Positions 32,969 to 41,127 of a DNA stretch of 64,000 nucleotides are shown here, in pieces. A model generated the notes under the pieces. It saw nothing but the letters and a program-made list of their open reading frames with translations. It was not told the origin of the DNA and searched no databases. The position numbers were made by a program, and so were the translations under genes. Source of the stretch: Flavobacterium sp. (GTDB lineage Bacteria; Bacteroidota; Bacteroidia; Flavobacteriales; Flavobacteriaceae); NCBI GenBank assembly GCA_016714905.1, contig JADKBW010000006.1, positions 62,001 to 126,000 of the forward strand, read 5' to 3'. Positions within the stretch are counted from its first letter, which is position 1, and the number at the start of each line of letters is the position of its first letter.

Positions 32969-35797
32969 TTATAATTTACTAATCTTCGTGTTTACAACAT
33001 GATTCCCTGACCGTACCGAAAGGACATAGATTCCAGAATTTAATAGTCCGAAAGGCAAACTGATTTCTTGATTGCCAAAATCGGAAATTAATTTTTGTTC
33101 GTAAACTAATTTACCAGTCAAATCATAGATTCCGATTTGAATTTCCTCTCCCAAGGTGTTATCTATACTAACTATTGTCTGTTCATTAACTGGATTTGGC
33201 ACAACTGAAACTTCAAATTGAGGTTCAATGACACGATTTACTTTTTTAGTTTCGGTAAAAACTATTTCCCCAAAAACATTATATTGCGTTAGTCGGTAAT
33301 AGGTAATGCCATCGTTTTGTGATGAATCATCTGTCAAGGTATAGGTGTTTGGAAACTTAGAGATTCCTTTTCCTGCTTGTGTTTCCATCATAACAAAATT
33401 TACATCATCATTAGATTTTTCAATGGTGAAAATTTGATTCTCTCTTTCATTCGTTGTCACCCATTTCAGAACGACTTTCTTAGTTTCCGCAATAGCGAAG
33501 AACTCTGCGATTGCAGTATTTGAATTTCGCTGCGCTGCATCATTTCTAGTATACCAAATCGGAGAAGTAATAATTCGCTTGCCGTTCGACTGTGTAATGT
33601 CGATGTAGTAATAGCGTGTTGATAGGTTGGTTAATGCTGCATGATTAAATGTAATCGAACCAGTAGTTGTGCTTGTCAATATTGTGGCGTTACTACCACT
33701 TCCTGGAACGCCAGAATATATTTTCAATGACGTTACTGGGTTTGAAGTTGACGACGTTACAGTTATTGTAGGTGTTCCTGCTTTTGTTATTATACTTCCC
33801 ATTTGAGCATTACCAATTTTGAACGTAACATATGCTGCACAATCTTGGCTAGCATAGAATCGCATCAAACGCATCGAACTTAAAATATCTGCTTGCGTTA
33901 ATGTTGGAGACATGATTACTGTTCTAGTAGTTGCTGTTCGACCATGAGTAATATTGTGATTGTCATGGTCGATTGTTGGTCCTAAATGATAACCACGCGC
34001 CAGCATATTTCTATAGTAGCTTAAATAAGACATTGCTGCTGGCGGGTCTGTATAGGAGGTGTTCGTTGATGTTGAAGGACCATTTTCTACCGCTGATCCC
34101 ACAATTGCGTCATCTGCTGCTGTATTGTATGTGCTTTGAATTCCGTTATAATCCGCATTGTTTGGATGTGCTAACGTGGCAAAAGCATTATTCCCAAATG
34201 CATTAATCGTGCTAAACAATCCAGTACTGCCAGTGTAAACAGACTGCGGAACGTAGGTCTGGTAATTTCCAGCATCCCATCCTAGAAGACTATCGACACC
34301 GTAAACCACTACGTGACCTCCGCCTGAAATAACGCCCCATTCCATCCCATACATCGCTAGAAATGTTGATGTGCTTGCTGTTGCGGTTTGTGTTTTTAGT
34401 GCATTCCAATTACTGAGAGACATCCCAGCACCTACGTGATTGTGATCGCTAATTCCTAGGAAATCCATACAATTAGCGCCGTCTGCAAAAGTGAAATCTC
34501 CCGATGGCGAACCTGTTCCGTCACTAAATTCACTATGAGAGTGAAAGTTTCCGAAATAGTAATTCAAAGGAGCTGCGATTGTAGTAGCAGATCCGGTCAA
34601 AGGAGCTGCGGTTCTATAGATTGGACCTGCGCTACAATTGAAACTGTTTAAGGCAAAAACACTTATGTAGTAAGTCGTCAACGGCGTTAAGCCAATCGCA
34701 TTAAACGTTAGTGCAGTTCCTCGACTGGCAACAATCGCATTTCCAAAAGTGCTTCCTGCATTATAAACGGTTCCATTAACTGGCAATGAGGAAAGTGTTG
34801 ATGAAGTGCTGTAAACTACCAAATACTCATTAGCAGTTGTTGCGGTAAATGAACCCGAAATTATCGAGCTTGTAGGCGCGTTAATAACAAGAGCGGTTGG
34901 CTGAGAGGATGGACTTAAACAAGGTGTTGCTAAAGTCACGAATGATCCTGAAAGTGGCGCGGTTGTTCTGTAAACTGGACCTCCTGTGCATCCTGTTGAA
35001 TTTACACCAAAAACAAAAACATAATAGGTAGTGCCGGCGTTTAATCCACTTAAACTGAAAGTTGTGGCACTTCCCCGATAATTAACCGTTCCATTACCAA
35101 TTATATTTCCTGCATTATAGGCAGTTCCATTGATTGGCAAGCTACTCAAAGTAGCCGATGTACTGAAAACAACTAGGTATTCATTGGCGGCGGTTGCTGT
35201 AAAACTTCCGTTGGAAGTAGTACTAGAAATATTGTTAAAGCTAATCCTGTAGGTTGACTGGTTGAGCAAAGCGGTCGACAATTGATAATTCAAACGGTTA
35301 GGGTCGGTTTGAGCAGCATTTTGTACTGTCGCAATTGTGGCGCTTGTCCATTGTGAAGACACATAAGTTGCAGAAGCTGAAGTCACCGAAGTACTTCTAA
35401 CGTAACTTACATCAGTAGCATTGATTCCTGTTCCAAATGCATCAATGATGTTGTTGTTTACGTCTAATAAAGCTACTCCATCATTACCATTATAATTGAT
35501 GACGCTATTACTTGTCATCGCAGCGCTTGCGGCAGTCAAATAAGGGATTTCTGTGCTGTTTCCCGTATTGCCAATAAGCACAGTCCCGTACGCTGGAATT
35601 GTTACGGTTAAATTAACCGTATTTGTTGGCGCACCTGTTAACGCAATATTTCCCGTTGAACCTGTTACTGCCCAAAGTCCGAGTTTGAGTTGTGGGGAAG
35701 CGGTATTAATCGCTGTGTTGCTGGTATTTGTCAACTCAATCCACTTGTTTGTTCCGGTTCCTTTAGTACTGTGTGATAATAATTTGCGAAAACACAT
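32969..35797 (-). CDS. T9SS-secreted lamin-tail + PHP phosphoesterase-like protein (N-terminus frameshifted)
   Basis: The real start is the ATG at 35864, giving a signal peptide (MKKVLLSLKK, then AIILFLVLGQNVFSQ). That frame reads IIITQY and then stops near 35782; the present frame takes over with KGTGTNKWIELTN, so bases are missing there. Domains in order (whole protein about 964 residues): a lamin-tail domain (TNKWIELTN, GTVLIGN, DGVALLD); two fibronectin III-like repeats (TTYYVFVFGVNS, TTYYISVFALNS); a PHP metal-dependent domain with NFHSHSEFSDGTG, FLGISDHNH, MYGMEWG, GHVVVYG and TLAHPNNADYNG as metal ligands; and a T9SS type A sorting domain (VVPNPVNEQTIVSI, IYDLTGKLVYE, HVVNTKISKL). It is probably a secreted phosphoesterase. 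Confidence 0.8.
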   Translation of the reverse strand: MCFRKLLSHSTKGTGTNKWIELTNTSNTAINTASPQLKLGLWAVTGSTGNIALTGAPTNTVNLTVTIPAYGTVLIGNTGNSTEIPYLTAASAAMTSNSVINYNGNDGVALLDVNNNIIDAFGTGINATDVSYVRSTSVTSASATYVSSQWTSATIATVQNAAQTDPNRLNYQLSTALLNQSTYRISFNNISSTTSNGSFTATAANEYLVVFSTSATLSSLPINGTAYNAGNIIGNGTVNYRGSATTFSLSGLNAGTTYYVFVFGVNSTGCTGGPVYRTTAPLSGSFVTLATPCLSPSSQPTALVINAPTSSIISGSFTATTANEYLVVYSTSSTLSSLPVNGTVYNAGSTFGNAIVASRGTALTFNAIGLTPLTTYYISVFALNSFNCSAGPIYRTAAPLTGSATTIAAPLNYYFGNFHSHSEFSDGTGSPSGDFTFADGANCMDFLGISDHNHVGAGMSLSNWNALKTQTATASTSTFLAMYGMEWGVISGGGHVVVYGVDSLLGWDAGNYQTYVPQSVYTGSTGLFSTINAFGNNAFATLAHPNNADYNGIQSTYNTAADDAIVGSAVENGPSTSTNTSYTDPPAAMSYLSYYRNMLARGYHLGPTIDHDNHNITHGRTATTRTVIMSPTLTQADILSSMRLMRFYASQDCAAYVTFKIGNAQMGSIITKAGTPTITVTSSTSNPVTSLKIYSGVPGSGSNATILTSTTTGSITFNHAALTNLSTRYYYIDITQSNGKRIITSPIWYTRNDAAQRNSNTAIAEFFAIAETKKVVLKWVTTNERENQIFTIEKSNDDVNFVMMETQAGKGISKFPNTYTLTDDSSQNDGITYYRLTQYNVFGEIVFTETKKVNRVIEPQFEVSVVPNPVNEQTIVSIDNTLGEEIQIGIYDLTGKLVYEQKLISDFGNQEISLPFGLLNSGIYVLSVRSGNHVVNTKISKL

Positions 35798-35864
35798 TTT
35801 GACCTAAGACCAAAAACAAGATAATTGCCAGTGACTTCTTGAGAGAAAGTAAAACTTTTTTCAT

Positions 35865-36173
35865 GATGCGTGTTGTTTTGATTATGTCAAATGTATTGTT
35901 TTTCGTTAATCGCGTTAAACATATCGCAAAAAATTAATTAAAAGTTTAAACAGTCAGTTGTTTATAACTATTTGATTTACGATTTCTACATATTGGCTTA
36001 ACACGAAAACAGTCTTGTGTTAGCTGTTCATCTGAAACAAGTGTTATGGAATATTACAAATAAAACGATGCTAAAACCAGCTTATCAAAGCTTCTTTTTC
36101 GTAACTTTAATATGCGAAATGACCCGCAAGGTTTTTTCTTCAGATAATGAAATAAATATAATAAAAACAGATC
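35865..36173. other. 309-bp divergent intergenic region
   Basis: AT-rich gap between the minus-strand PHP gene and the plus-strand 36174 gene. No gene is supported. It must hold two promoters. TAACTTTA near 36102 is one mismatch from the TAnnTTTG box on the plus strand. A small inverted repeat (TTAACACG...TTGTGTTA) lies at about 35998-36020. Confidence 0.35.
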
Positions 36174-36584
36174 ATGAAAGTAAAAAAAAGATTGGGCATT
36201 TGGATGGATCATTCTACTGCCTGTTGGATGGAATATAATGTGGATTCTTTTGAAGTCAACACCATTGCTGCTGACAATGATGTTTTGGTCAATCAACAAC
36301 CTTTACTACAAAGTGAAAGTGCGCTACACAATAAAGAGCAACAAACCCTTCATCGGTTTTACAAATCACTGCTCGAAATAATCAAAAATTATGACGAAGT
36401 GTTGCTTTTTGGACCGTCAAACGCGAAGACGGAATTGTATAATCTTGCAAGAGCTGAGCATCGTTTTGACGCTATAAAAATTGAAACCAAATCAGCAACA
36501 AAAATGAGTTACAAAGAGCAACACGCCTTCATGAAAGATTATTTTGCAAAACTACTTAATTACGAAAGTACTTACAGCAAATAA
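36174..36584 (+). CDS. Conserved protein of unknown function
   Basis: A 136-residue soluble protein without signal peptide. It starts MKVKKRLGIWMDHSTACWMEY and continues with a helix (LHNKEQQTLHRFYKSLLEIIKNY), a strand-turn (DEVLLFGPSNAKTELYNLA) and KIETKSATKMSYKEQHAFMKDYF. The layout (short beta start with WMDH, then a helix and LFGPSNAK) recalls small translation-machinery-like proteins with an eRF1 domain 3-like fold. That is a weak resemblance, not an assignment. It stands alone with its own terminator at 36598. Confidence 0.6.
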   Translation: MKVKKRLGIWMDHSTACWMEYNVDSFEVNTIAADNDVLVNQQPLLQSESALHNKEQQTLHRFYKSLLEIIKNYDEVLLFGPSNAKTELYNLARAEHRFDAIKIETKSATKMSYKEQHAFMKDYFAKLLNYESTYSK

Positions 36585-36597
36585 GGTTGTCGCCAAT

Positions 36598-36631
36598 AAA
36601 AAGACCTGCTTTACAGTAGGTCTTCTTTTTT
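36598..36631. terminator. Bidirectional terminator
   Basis: The stem GACCTGC (36603-36609) pairs with GTAGGTC (36616-36622), including one G-U pair. It is flanked by A5 and a T-rich run. It serves the convergent genes ending at 36584 and 36658. Confidence 0.75.
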
Positions 36632-36657
36632 GTATTAATTATTCTAAAAAAAATCTA

Positions 36658-37461
36658 TTAAAATCTATTGTCGCCATCCAATAGATTTCCGATTCCACCT
36701 AACAAACTTCCTTCTTCTCGAGAACTTCCTCCATTTTTTGGAGCAGATGCTATAATTCTATCTGCCAATCTGCTAAACGGCAACGACTGAATGTAGACCG
36801 TTCCTGGTCCGCGTAGTGTTGCGTAGAACATTCCTTCTCCGCCGAATAAAGTGTTTTTGACACCGCCGACAAATTCAATATCATAATCAACTTCTTTTGT
36901 AAAGCCAACGATGCAACCGGTGTCTACCTTAAGAATATCTCCTTGTGCCAGTTCTTTTTTTGCCAAAGTCCCGCCTGAATGCACAAATGCCATTCCGTCG
37001 CCTTCTAGCTTTTGCATAATAAAACCTTCTCCTCCGAAGAGTCCACGGCCTAATTTTTTAGAAAATTCAATTCCAACCGAAACACCTTTGGCGGCACACA
37101 AGAACGAATCTTTCTGACAAATGAACTTCCCTTGAAATTGCGATAAATCAATCGCGATAATTTTTCCTGGATAAGGAGCTGCGAATGACACTTTACTTTT
37201 GGTCATGTTTTGATTGAGATAAGCCGTCATAAACAAACTTTCTCCTGTCAAAACGCGCTTTCCAGCCGACAGCAACTTGCCAAATAAGCCACTTTGCTGT
37301 TGATCTGATCCGTCGCCGAAAATGGTTTCCATTTTGATGCCGTTATCCATCATCATAAAACTTCCCGCTTCCGCAACTACAATTTCTTGCGGGTCAAGTT
37401 CTATTTCTACGTATTGCATTTCTTCACCAAAAATTTGGTAATCTATTTCATGAGCTTGCAT
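36658..37461 (-). CDS. AIM24 / TIGR00266 family protein
   Basis: A 267-residue protein made of repeated beta strands with glycine turns. Typical pieces are MQYVEIELDPQEIVVAEAGSFMMMD, SLFMTAYLNQ, PGKIIAIDLSQFQGKFICQKDSFLCAAKGV, GLFGGEGFIMQKLEGDGMAFVHSGGTL and GVKNTLFGGEGMFYATLRGPGTVYIQSLPFSRLADRI. The last stretch, described by position (residues about 200-240), is the family signature. The C-terminus is Gly/Ser-rich. Family members are found across bacteria and archaea and, as AIM24, in mitochondria; the biochemical role in bacteria is not established. It stands alone between terminators. Confidence 0.88.
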   Translation of the reverse strand: MQAHEIDYQIFGEEMQYVEIELDPQEIVVAEAGSFMMMDNGIKMETIFGDGSDQQQSGLFGKLLSAGKRVLTGESLFMTAYLNQNMTKSKVSFAAPYPGKIIAIDLSQFQGKFICQKDSFLCAAKGVSVGIEFSKKLGRGLFGGEGFIMQKLEGDGMAFVHSGGTLAKKELAQGDILKVDTGCIVGFTKEVDYDIEFVGGVKNTLFGGEGMFYATLRGPGTVYIQSLPFSRLADRIIASAPKNGGSSREEGSLLGGIGNLLDGDNRF

Positions 37462-37522
37462 AATTTCTGATTTTTAATGATTGAAACCATTAGTATTAGT
37501 CTCGGCTTCATTGTTACAGGTT

Positions 37523-38125
37523 TTAAAAACGTTCTTCTCGTTTTAACCATCCCGTAACGCTCATGCGTCTTTTATTTGTAATAAGCACTTCGTGTTCAAG
37601 CTCATCGCTTTTAAAAAAAACAGTTTTACCTTGAGTCGGTGAAATATGTTGATTAGAATTAAATTGATGTATGCGCAACTCGCCACCATCTTCGACCTTC
37701 CAATTTTCATTTAAATAGCATATCATCGAGAATGCCCTGCTCGAGTTATCTTGAAATTGATCGACGTGCTTTTGGTAAAAACTTCCTTTTTCATATAGTG
37801 AATAGTGAAACTCATAGCTGGTAATTCCTGCATAACAACTTTCATTTAAGTATTGTATGAAAGCTTCGATGTGAATCAAGAACGCTGTTTCATATACATT
37901 GTTATGACTCTTGTCTAACCAGTAAATGACGTCGCTGCGTACTTTCTTATTTCGAACGAATTTCGTTTCGTTACCCGTTCCGGCAGCAAGCAACAATTTT
38001 TGATCTTCTAATTTGACAAGATTTTGCCGCAAATGTTGGGCTAAATCGTCCGAAATGAATTCGGTAACAATACCAATGTTGTCTTCTAAGTAAGAAGCAA
38101 TCAACGTTTCGAAGGCAATTTCCAT
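37523..38125 (-). CDS. 2-oxoglutarate/Fe(II) oxygenase, prolyl hydroxylase-like
   Basis: Starts at the ATG at 38125 (MEIAFETLIASYLEDNIGI); an upstream TTG would add unrelated residues. About 200 residues. The double-stranded beta-helix iron site is visible: HVDQF (His-x-Asp), then DELEHEV (second His) and the 2-oxoglutarate-binding Arg in NKRRMSVTGWL. YEKGSFYQKHVD and MICYLNENWKVEDGGELRI match SM-20/prolyl 4-hydroxylase-like proteins. The target is unknown; related bacterial enzymes hydroxylate translation factors or ribosomal proteins. It lies just downstream of the terminator of the porin gene and shows no operon partner. Confidence 0.85.
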   Translation of the reverse strand: MEIAFETLIASYLEDNIGIVTEFISDDLAQHLRQNLVKLEDQKLLLAAGTGNETKFVRNKKVRSDVIYWLDKSHNNVYETAFLIHIEAFIQYLNESCYAGITSYEFHYSLYEKGSFYQKHVDQFQDNSSRAFSMICYLNENWKVEDGGELRIHQFNSNQHISPTQGKTVFFKSDELEHEVLITNKRRMSVTGWLKREERF

Positions 38126-38173
38126 AAACCAATGGATTGCCCGAATTGACCGACAACGGCACAAGGTAGTCTA

Positions 38174-38210
38174 AATAAAAAACTATCCTAAAGTTTCCTC
38201 TAGGATAGTT
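38174..38210 (-). terminator. Terminator of the porin gene
   Basis: A perfect 10-bp stem, AACTATCCTA (38181-38190) with TAGGATAGTT (38201-38210), lies 22 bp after the stop at 38232. An A-rich run on the plus strand gives the U tract on the minus-strand transcript. Confidence 0.75.
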
Positions 38211-38231
38211 CTATATTATGATGTTTTTTTA

Positions 38232-38771
38232 TTAAAACTTAAATGACGCTCCCAATTGTATCACTTGATTTTTTCCGCCATCTTTACTGATTTCGCTCAA
38301 TCCCATAACGTATCGTGCGTTTATACCGAGCCCAAACGGGAAATTCAGGCCCAATCCTCCAGCAAAAGCTGTGTCAACTGTCTTAATCTCATTTCCGCCC
38401 TCGGGCACATCTATATTATCACTAATCTTAAAGCCTACTTGTGGTCCAGCTTCTAGACTAAACATTTTCATAGCATAGACTTTTGCCATTACCGGGATAT
38501 TGATATAGTTGATGGAATAATTGGTGTCTTCGATTTTAAATCCTTGACTTGAATATTGTAATTCAGGTTGTAAAAAAAAGATAAGTGGTACAATGGTAAT
38601 CTCTTTAAAAACACCTGCATAAATTCCGGTCAAAGGTTTTGTATCTAGACCGTCACCTCCAGTCACATTAGCAATATTTAGTCCTGCTCGTACTCCAAAT
38701 TTTTGTGCTTGCACAGTTGAAGTAAATGCCACCAAACACAAACTAAAAAACATAATTTTAATTACTTTCAT
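38232..38771 (-). CDS. Outer-membrane beta-barrel (porin-family) protein
   Basis: About 180 residues, starting at the ATG at 38771: MKVIKIMFFSLCLVAFTSTVQAQ is a signal peptide. The mature part begins KFGVRAGLNIANVTG, the classic opening of small Bacteroidota barrels. It alternates barrel strands (GIYAGVFKEI, FFLQPELQYSSQGFKI, FSLEAGPQVGFKIS, GLGINARYVMGLSEI) and ends with VIQLGASFKF, an aromatic C-terminal residue for BAM insertion. A well-formed promoter lies at 38824-38855. The function is unspecific: a small outer-membrane barrel. Confidence 0.88.
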   Translation of the reverse strand: MKVIKIMFFSLCLVAFTSTVQAQKFGVRAGLNIANVTGGDGLDTKPLTGIYAGVFKEITIVPLIFFLQPELQYSSQGFKIEDTNYSINYINIPVMAKVYAMKMFSLEAGPQVGFKISDNIDVPEGGNEIKTVDTAFAGGLGLNFPFGLGINARYVMGLSEISKDGGKNQVIQLGASFKF

Positions 38772-38823
38772 AACATTTAATTTAAGGTTATTTTCTAAAA
38801 ACAAAATACTGTTATTTTTTTGC

Positions 38824-38855
38824 CAAATGTAAGGATTAATCGAAGTAAAGTACAA
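38824..38855 (-). promoter_or_regulatory. Promoter of the porin gene
   Basis: On the minus strand, TTG (38855-38853), 21 bp, then TACATTTG (38831-38824) match the flavobacterial TTG-N17..23-TAnnTTTG consensus. It lies about 50 bp before the ATG at 38771. Confidence 0.65.
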
Positions 38856-38899
38856 TTCAAAGCCTTTTTTTGTTTGACTGTTTTACAAGCTGGCAGCGA

Positions 38900-39691
38900 T
38901 TATTGTTCGCCAAAAAGATATGTTGTTAAACACTCATCTCTGGCATACACATCATCGTAGAATTGAACCTCATCATATTCGTTTACCCATGCGGTAAAAT
39001 ATCCTATATATACGGGTATTTCCTGCTTCAAAGTATACCAAATTTCTTTATTGGAATGAAAAGCCTTGTTCAGTTTTTCCATGGTCCAGCTTTTGTCATC
39101 TTTTACTAAGAGATAGGCCAATTCTATTGGTTTTTCCAGGCGTATGCAACCATGACTAAAAGCTCTTTTCTCCTCTTTGAATAGGCTTTTTGACGGTGTG
39201 TCATGCAAATAAATCGAATTTGAATTTGGGAATAAGAACTTTACCAATCCCAATGAATTTTTTGGCCCAGGTTTCTGGCGAATATTCCCACCATTCCACT
39301 CCATATTATGCTGGGCGAGATAATTCTTGTTCTTCTTTATTGCGGGAGTAATCTCTTTATCGATGATGCTTTTGGGGACATTCCAATAGGGACTAAAAAC
39401 TACATACTTTAGCATCCCACTAAAAATCACGGTTTGATTCATTACTTTACCAACGACTACTTTTGAGTTCAATAGGGTTTTTGCTTCTTTAACATAATTC
39501 ATTTCATACGCCGGGATGTTGATAAAAATAAACTCTTCTGCCTGATTGAAGTCGCTCGAAATCCATCGGCAGCGTTCCATATTAAATATGATACTTTTAA
39601 TTCGATCTGCCATTGGTACGTTTAAAGACGAAACTAATCTAGGAGTGATCAAATCATCAACGGTAATGCCCGTGTTTTTTTGTATTTCCAC
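38900..39691 (-). CDS. L,D-transpeptidase (YcbB/LdtD-like), catalytic C-terminal part (frameshifted)
   Basis: Carries the YkuD catalytic domain: SIYLHDTPSKSLFKEEKRAFSHGCIRLEKP (described by region, residues about 158-190) with His and the nucleophile Cys in SHGCIRL. MERCRWISSDF and FIFINIPAYEMNYV are the strands typical of the YcbB group. The enzyme makes 3-3 cross-links in peptidoglycan or attaches proteins to it in the periplasm. The N-terminal half is in another frame: KKTRALPLMI there equals KKNTGITVDDL here if one A is restored in the A7 run at 39675-39681. The true start is at 40491. Confidence 0.85.
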   Translation of the reverse strand: MEIQKNTGITVDDLITPRLVSSLNVPMADRIKSIIFNMERCRWISSDFNQAEEFIFINIPAYEMNYVKEAKTLLNSKVVVGKVMNQTVIFSGMLKYVVFSPYWNVPKSIIDKEITPAIKKNKNYLAQHNMEWNGGNIRQKPGPKNSLGLVKFLFPNSNSIYLHDTPSKSLFKEEKRAFSHGCIRLEKPIELAYLLVKDDKSWTMEKLNKAFHSNKEIWYTLKQEIPVYIGYFTAWVNEYDEVQFYDDVYARDECLTTYLFGEQ

Positions 39692-40491
39692 ACTGCTTGC
39701 GCCAGTTCCTTATCATACTTCATTGACTTATTGTTTGCTTTTAAATAGCCAAGAAAATGCAATCGCTCTCTAACTTTATAAACTACTGATGATTTTGATC
39801 CCACAACGATTGGATTTGAATTGGTCATCACAATAGGCTGCCATTTGCCTTTTGCTTCAATTAGTCGGTATTTTTTCAAAGCGTCTTTCAAACGATAATA
39901 TTGTTTGAACATCTTGCTCTCATCATAGGACAACAATTTTGGATCGCGAATTAAGGTGTCTAAATAAGTAACATATGACAATTTTTTCCTTGGGATGAAC
40001 CATCCTAAATCGGCGGTGCTTTTGTCGTCTATTCCTTGAAAAACATGTTGTGTATAATAGAAATAGACTGAAGTCAAAAGCAATTCAATTTCTATATCTG
40101 GAGAAAGTCCTTTGTCGAATTGGCTAAAAAACACATCCAATTTTTCTTTATACGGTATTTTTATTTGCAGTCCTTCTTCAAATAAGTTTTCCGTATTTCG
40201 ATGAAGTGTAATGCCCAACTCGTTGATTTTTTTATTGGTAAACCAAACAGATTGATAGTGATTTGTTCGATAGACTTCAAATACTTGTACTTCGCAACCT
40301 TTTAGTTTTGGGTATTGGCTAAAAAAATTTACTACTGCCAAACTATCAATCGGAATTTCGGAAATATTCTTTTCTTGTGTCACATCGATATAAAACAGGT
40401 CTCGCGAGCACAATAGAATTTTCTTTTCGCCATTAATCGAAAATGAATAAAAAGAAACTGTTAAGAAGAAATATAATAGTGTTTTTTTCAT
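39649..40491 (-). CDS. L,D-transpeptidase (YcbB/LdtD-like), N-terminal part (frameshifted)
   Basis: Starts at the ATG at 40491 with a signal peptide (MKKTLLYFFLTVSFYSFSIN); an in-frame ATG at 40506 would add five residues. It contains the scaffold domain of YcbB-type enzymes (WFTNKKINELGITLHR, LLLTSVYFYYTQHVFQGI, DLGWFIPRKK, LLSYDESKMFKQYYRLKDALKKYR, WQPI) and the start of a peptidoglycan-binding-like segment (VYKVRERLHFLGYL, YDKELAQAVWKYKK). The frame slips in an A7 run near 39678, which separates it from the catalytic domain. Joined, the protein is about 530 residues, the usual length. Confidence 0.82.
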   Translation of the reverse strand: MKKTLLYFFLTVSFYSFSINGEKKILLCSRDLFYIDVTQEKNISEIPIDSLAVVNFFSQYPKLKGCEVQVFEVYRTNHYQSVWFTNKKINELGITLHRNTENLFEEGLQIKIPYKEKLDVFFSQFDKGLSPDIEIELLLTSVYFYYTQHVFQGIDDKSTADLGWFIPRKKLSYVTYLDTLIRDPKLLSYDESKMFKQYYRLKDALKKYRLIEAKGKWQPIVMTNSNPIVVGSKSSVVYKVRERLHFLGYLKANNKSMKYDKELAQAVWKYKKTRALPLMI

Positions 40492-40614
40492 GTTGGGACA
40501 AACCATTAATTTAGATATAAAAGTACGGAATCAATTGATGAAGCGTAAAATTATTTTGTTTATTAACTACATTTACAAACGTATTAGCAAACAAAATTCT
40601 ATTTAAACAATGTA

Positions 40615-41127
40615 ATGATGAAAAATATTCTCTTTATTTCCGTCGCTTTCTTTTTATGCGTTTCCTTTAGTTCAAAACCAATTCGTGCGGTTTCAGATGA
40701 AGAGAAAATCACGCTGCTGTTAGACAATTGGCATAAAGCTGCGGCTAAAGCAGACGCCACAAATTACTTTGGAGCCATGACAGAGGATTCCTTTTATATC
40801 GGAACTGATGCTACAGAGCACTGGAACAAATCAGAATTTCAAGCCTTTGCAAAACCATATTTTGACAAAGGAACTGCATGGGATTTTAAGCCGTTAGAAC
40901 GTCATATTTATATAAGCAAAGACAAGAAAACGGCGTGGTTTGACGAACTATTAGATACCTGGATGAAAGTGTGCAGAGGTTCTGGCGTTTTAATTAAAGT
41001 TGGTAACGAATGGAAAATTCAGCATTATGTGCTGTCAATGACAATTCCAAATGACGTGACCAGCGACGCGATTAAGATCAAATCACCGTTAGAAAATCCG
41101 TTGATTGAAAAATTAAAATCTAAATAA
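40615..41127 (+). CDS. Exported NTF2/SnoaL-like protein
   Basis: A 170-residue protein with a signal peptide (residues 1-21). The NTF2-like fold is suggested by EEKITLLLDNWHKAAAKADATNYFGAMTEDSFYIGTDATE (an opening helix, then a strand; residues 28-70), WNKSEFQAFAKPYFDKG, and WFDELLDTW followed by GVLIKVGNEWKIQHYVLSMTIPND. Such domains often bind small ligands or catalyse simple steps, but no active site can be named. The starts at 40615 and 40618 are both possible. The 3' end overlaps the convergent gene at 41120 by 8 bp. Confidence 0.8.
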   Translation: MMKNILFISVAFFLCVSFSSKPIRAVSDEEKITLLLDNWHKAAAKADATNYFGAMTEDSFYIGTDATEHWNKSEFQAFAKPYFDKGTAWDFKPLERHIYISKDKKTAWFDELLDTWMKVCRGSGVLIKVGNEWKIQHYVLSMTIPNDVTSDAIKIKSPLENPLIEKLKSK

